From an uncultured Lachnospiraceae bacterium (GTDB lineage Bacteria; Bacillota; Clostridia; Lachnospirales; Lachnospiraceae): a stretch of DNA of 6,284 nucleotides. Of this stretch, positions 5,731 to 6,284 are shown piece by piece; within the stretch, counting starts at the first letter, position 1, and the number at the start of each line of letters is the position of its first letter. The DNA lies in NCBI GenBank assembly GCA_900553305.1, contig USDI01000137.1, positions 1-6,284 on the forward strand. Reading direction: 5' to 3'. Under the pieces are notes generated by a model. The model saw only the letters and a list, made by a program, of their open reading frames with translations, did no database searches and had not been told where the DNA came from. Position numbers and translations under genes: made by a program.

Positions 5731-6284
5731 GCGCCACTTGTCCTGTTACATCCTTGATTCCTGCACACCATTCAACTTTTTTTACAACAACTCCCTCTGT
5801 CAAGACATTGCACGTAGCAGCCAATGTTTTTCCCGCCACTGGGGGATCAATCGTTATCTCTACCGAGTTAATTGTGTGTGTTGTTTCTGGACCGGTTGCC
5901 GGAAAAAAGCAATAAACATTGCATTCTTTCCCAGTAAAATCCCAATTTTTCTCAGCACCATTTACCTCTACAGTTAACATTTTTCCATGGGTATCATAAT
6001 CCGTATATGAATATCCATCTGCCGCTCGAATCCGAATCTTCATAATATATTGGGTGTTATATTTCGCTATACTTCCCTCTGGCACCGCAATTGCTGTTGC
6101 CATATCTGTTCCTTCATACCACTCCAATCCCTCTACGCTAACTCCAGATGTACTAGACGTTACTTGCGTGCTATTTGGTAGTGTTTTTCCGCCCTCCAGC
6201 TTCTTCGGAGCTTCTATATTAATGAGATAAATTATTGTATCTTCTGCTCTCGCATCCAGCTTCATAACACTCCAAAATCCTACG
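5672..6284 (-). CDS. Modular exported protein, upstream frame (incomplete at the window edge, frameshifted at its 3' end)
   Basis: The frame is open to the right edge; the ATG at 6263-6265 lies inside it, gives no signal peptide, and is probably internal. Numbered from that ATG, residues 11-124 form one repeat module (INIEAP...GGKTLP, VEGLEWYEG, YNTQY, GYSYTD, TVEVNG, FFPATG). Residues 131-184 begin a second copy (TINSVEITIDPPVAGKTL, VKKVEWCAG, EGTVY). These are immunoglobulin/fibronectin-like beta repeats common in Firmicutes surface proteins. After Y184 the frame reads QLYDFSTLFSNGE and stops at 5672, while the module continues one frame over. Cysteines (C115, C119, C152, C167) are unusually many for an exported Gram-positive protein. 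A short separate gene starting at the ATG is possible, since a GGAG lies five bases upstream, but less likely. Confidence 0.7.
   Translation of the reverse strand, partial: VGFWSVMKLDARAEDTIIYLINIEAPKKLEGGKTLPNSTQVTSSTSGVSVEGLEWYEGTDMATAIAVPEGSIAKYNTQYIMKIRIRAADGYSYTDYDTHGKMLTVEVNGAEKNWDFTGKECNVYCFFPATGPETTHTINSVEITIDPPVAGKTLAATCNVLTEGVVVKKVEWCAGIKDVTGQVAHEGTVYQLYDFSTLFSNGE
5686..5730 (-). other. Frameshift site within the modular exported protein
   Basis: The two frames overlap here. Comparing the two repeat modules, the tract from the conserved tyrosine (NTQY or GTVY) to the conserved VNG is 30 residues in module 1. It is also exactly 30 in module 2 if one base is skipped right after the TAT codon at 5714-5716 (extra base near 5713). 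No homopolymer run lies at that point. The gene is thus either a pseudogene in this strain or carries a sequencing/assembly error; the precise base cannot be fixed. Confidence 0.7.

Overview
This window looks like chromosomal DNA from a Gram-positive anaerobe of the class Clostridia, most likely Lachnospiraceae or a close relative. The reasons are a SCIFF peptide with its radical SAM maturase placed directly upstream of secD, a TIGR04086-type small membrane protein close by, strong AGGAGG-type ribosome binding sites with some GTG and probable TTG starts, and the modular build of the exported protein at the right end. The assignment rests on gene content and remembered family patterns, not on a search.

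Layout. Positions 1-1060 (minus) hold the N-terminal 353 residues of SecD, cut by the left edge. Positions 1062-2450 (minus) hold the SCIFF maturase (radical SAM/SPASM), whose stop lies one base before the secD start. Positions 2533-2676 (minus) hold scfA, the 47-residue precursor with six cysteines. A 10-bp perfect hairpin separates scfA from scfB, and an extended -10 promoter lies upstream of scfA. Positions 2780-4084 (minus) encode a CNNM/CBS/CorC_HlyC membrane protein of the 'hemolysin family' with its own near-consensus promoter. Diverging from it, 4215-4589 (plus) encodes a 124-residue four-helix membrane protein of the TIGR04086 type. A bidirectional terminator (4650-4698) and six 11-bp tandem repeats (4719-4784) separate it from the convergent 3' end of a large modular exported protein (4777-6284, minus). 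That protein runs off the right edge and is split into two frames by what looks like a one-base excess near 5713.

How the parts work together. scfA, scfB and secD read as one transcription unit. ScfA is modified by ScfB through cysteine thioether chemistry, and SecD (with SecF, presumably beyond the edge) drives late steps of protein export. The hairpin between scfA and scfB would let the small precursor be made in excess over its enzyme, while scfB and secD are almost fused translationally. The TIGR04086 protein often occurs near yajC/secDF in Firmicutes, so the region is an export neighbourhood into which the ion-transport type CorC_HlyC gene is set. The modular protein on the right is a separate unit.

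The main oddities are: the last eight SecD residues leave the family pattern exactly where the essential membrane aspartate should be; the exported protein is frameshifted; and the 11-bp repeats have a 22-bp higher-order pattern. The SCIFF system itself is a described system; I found no clearly new one here.
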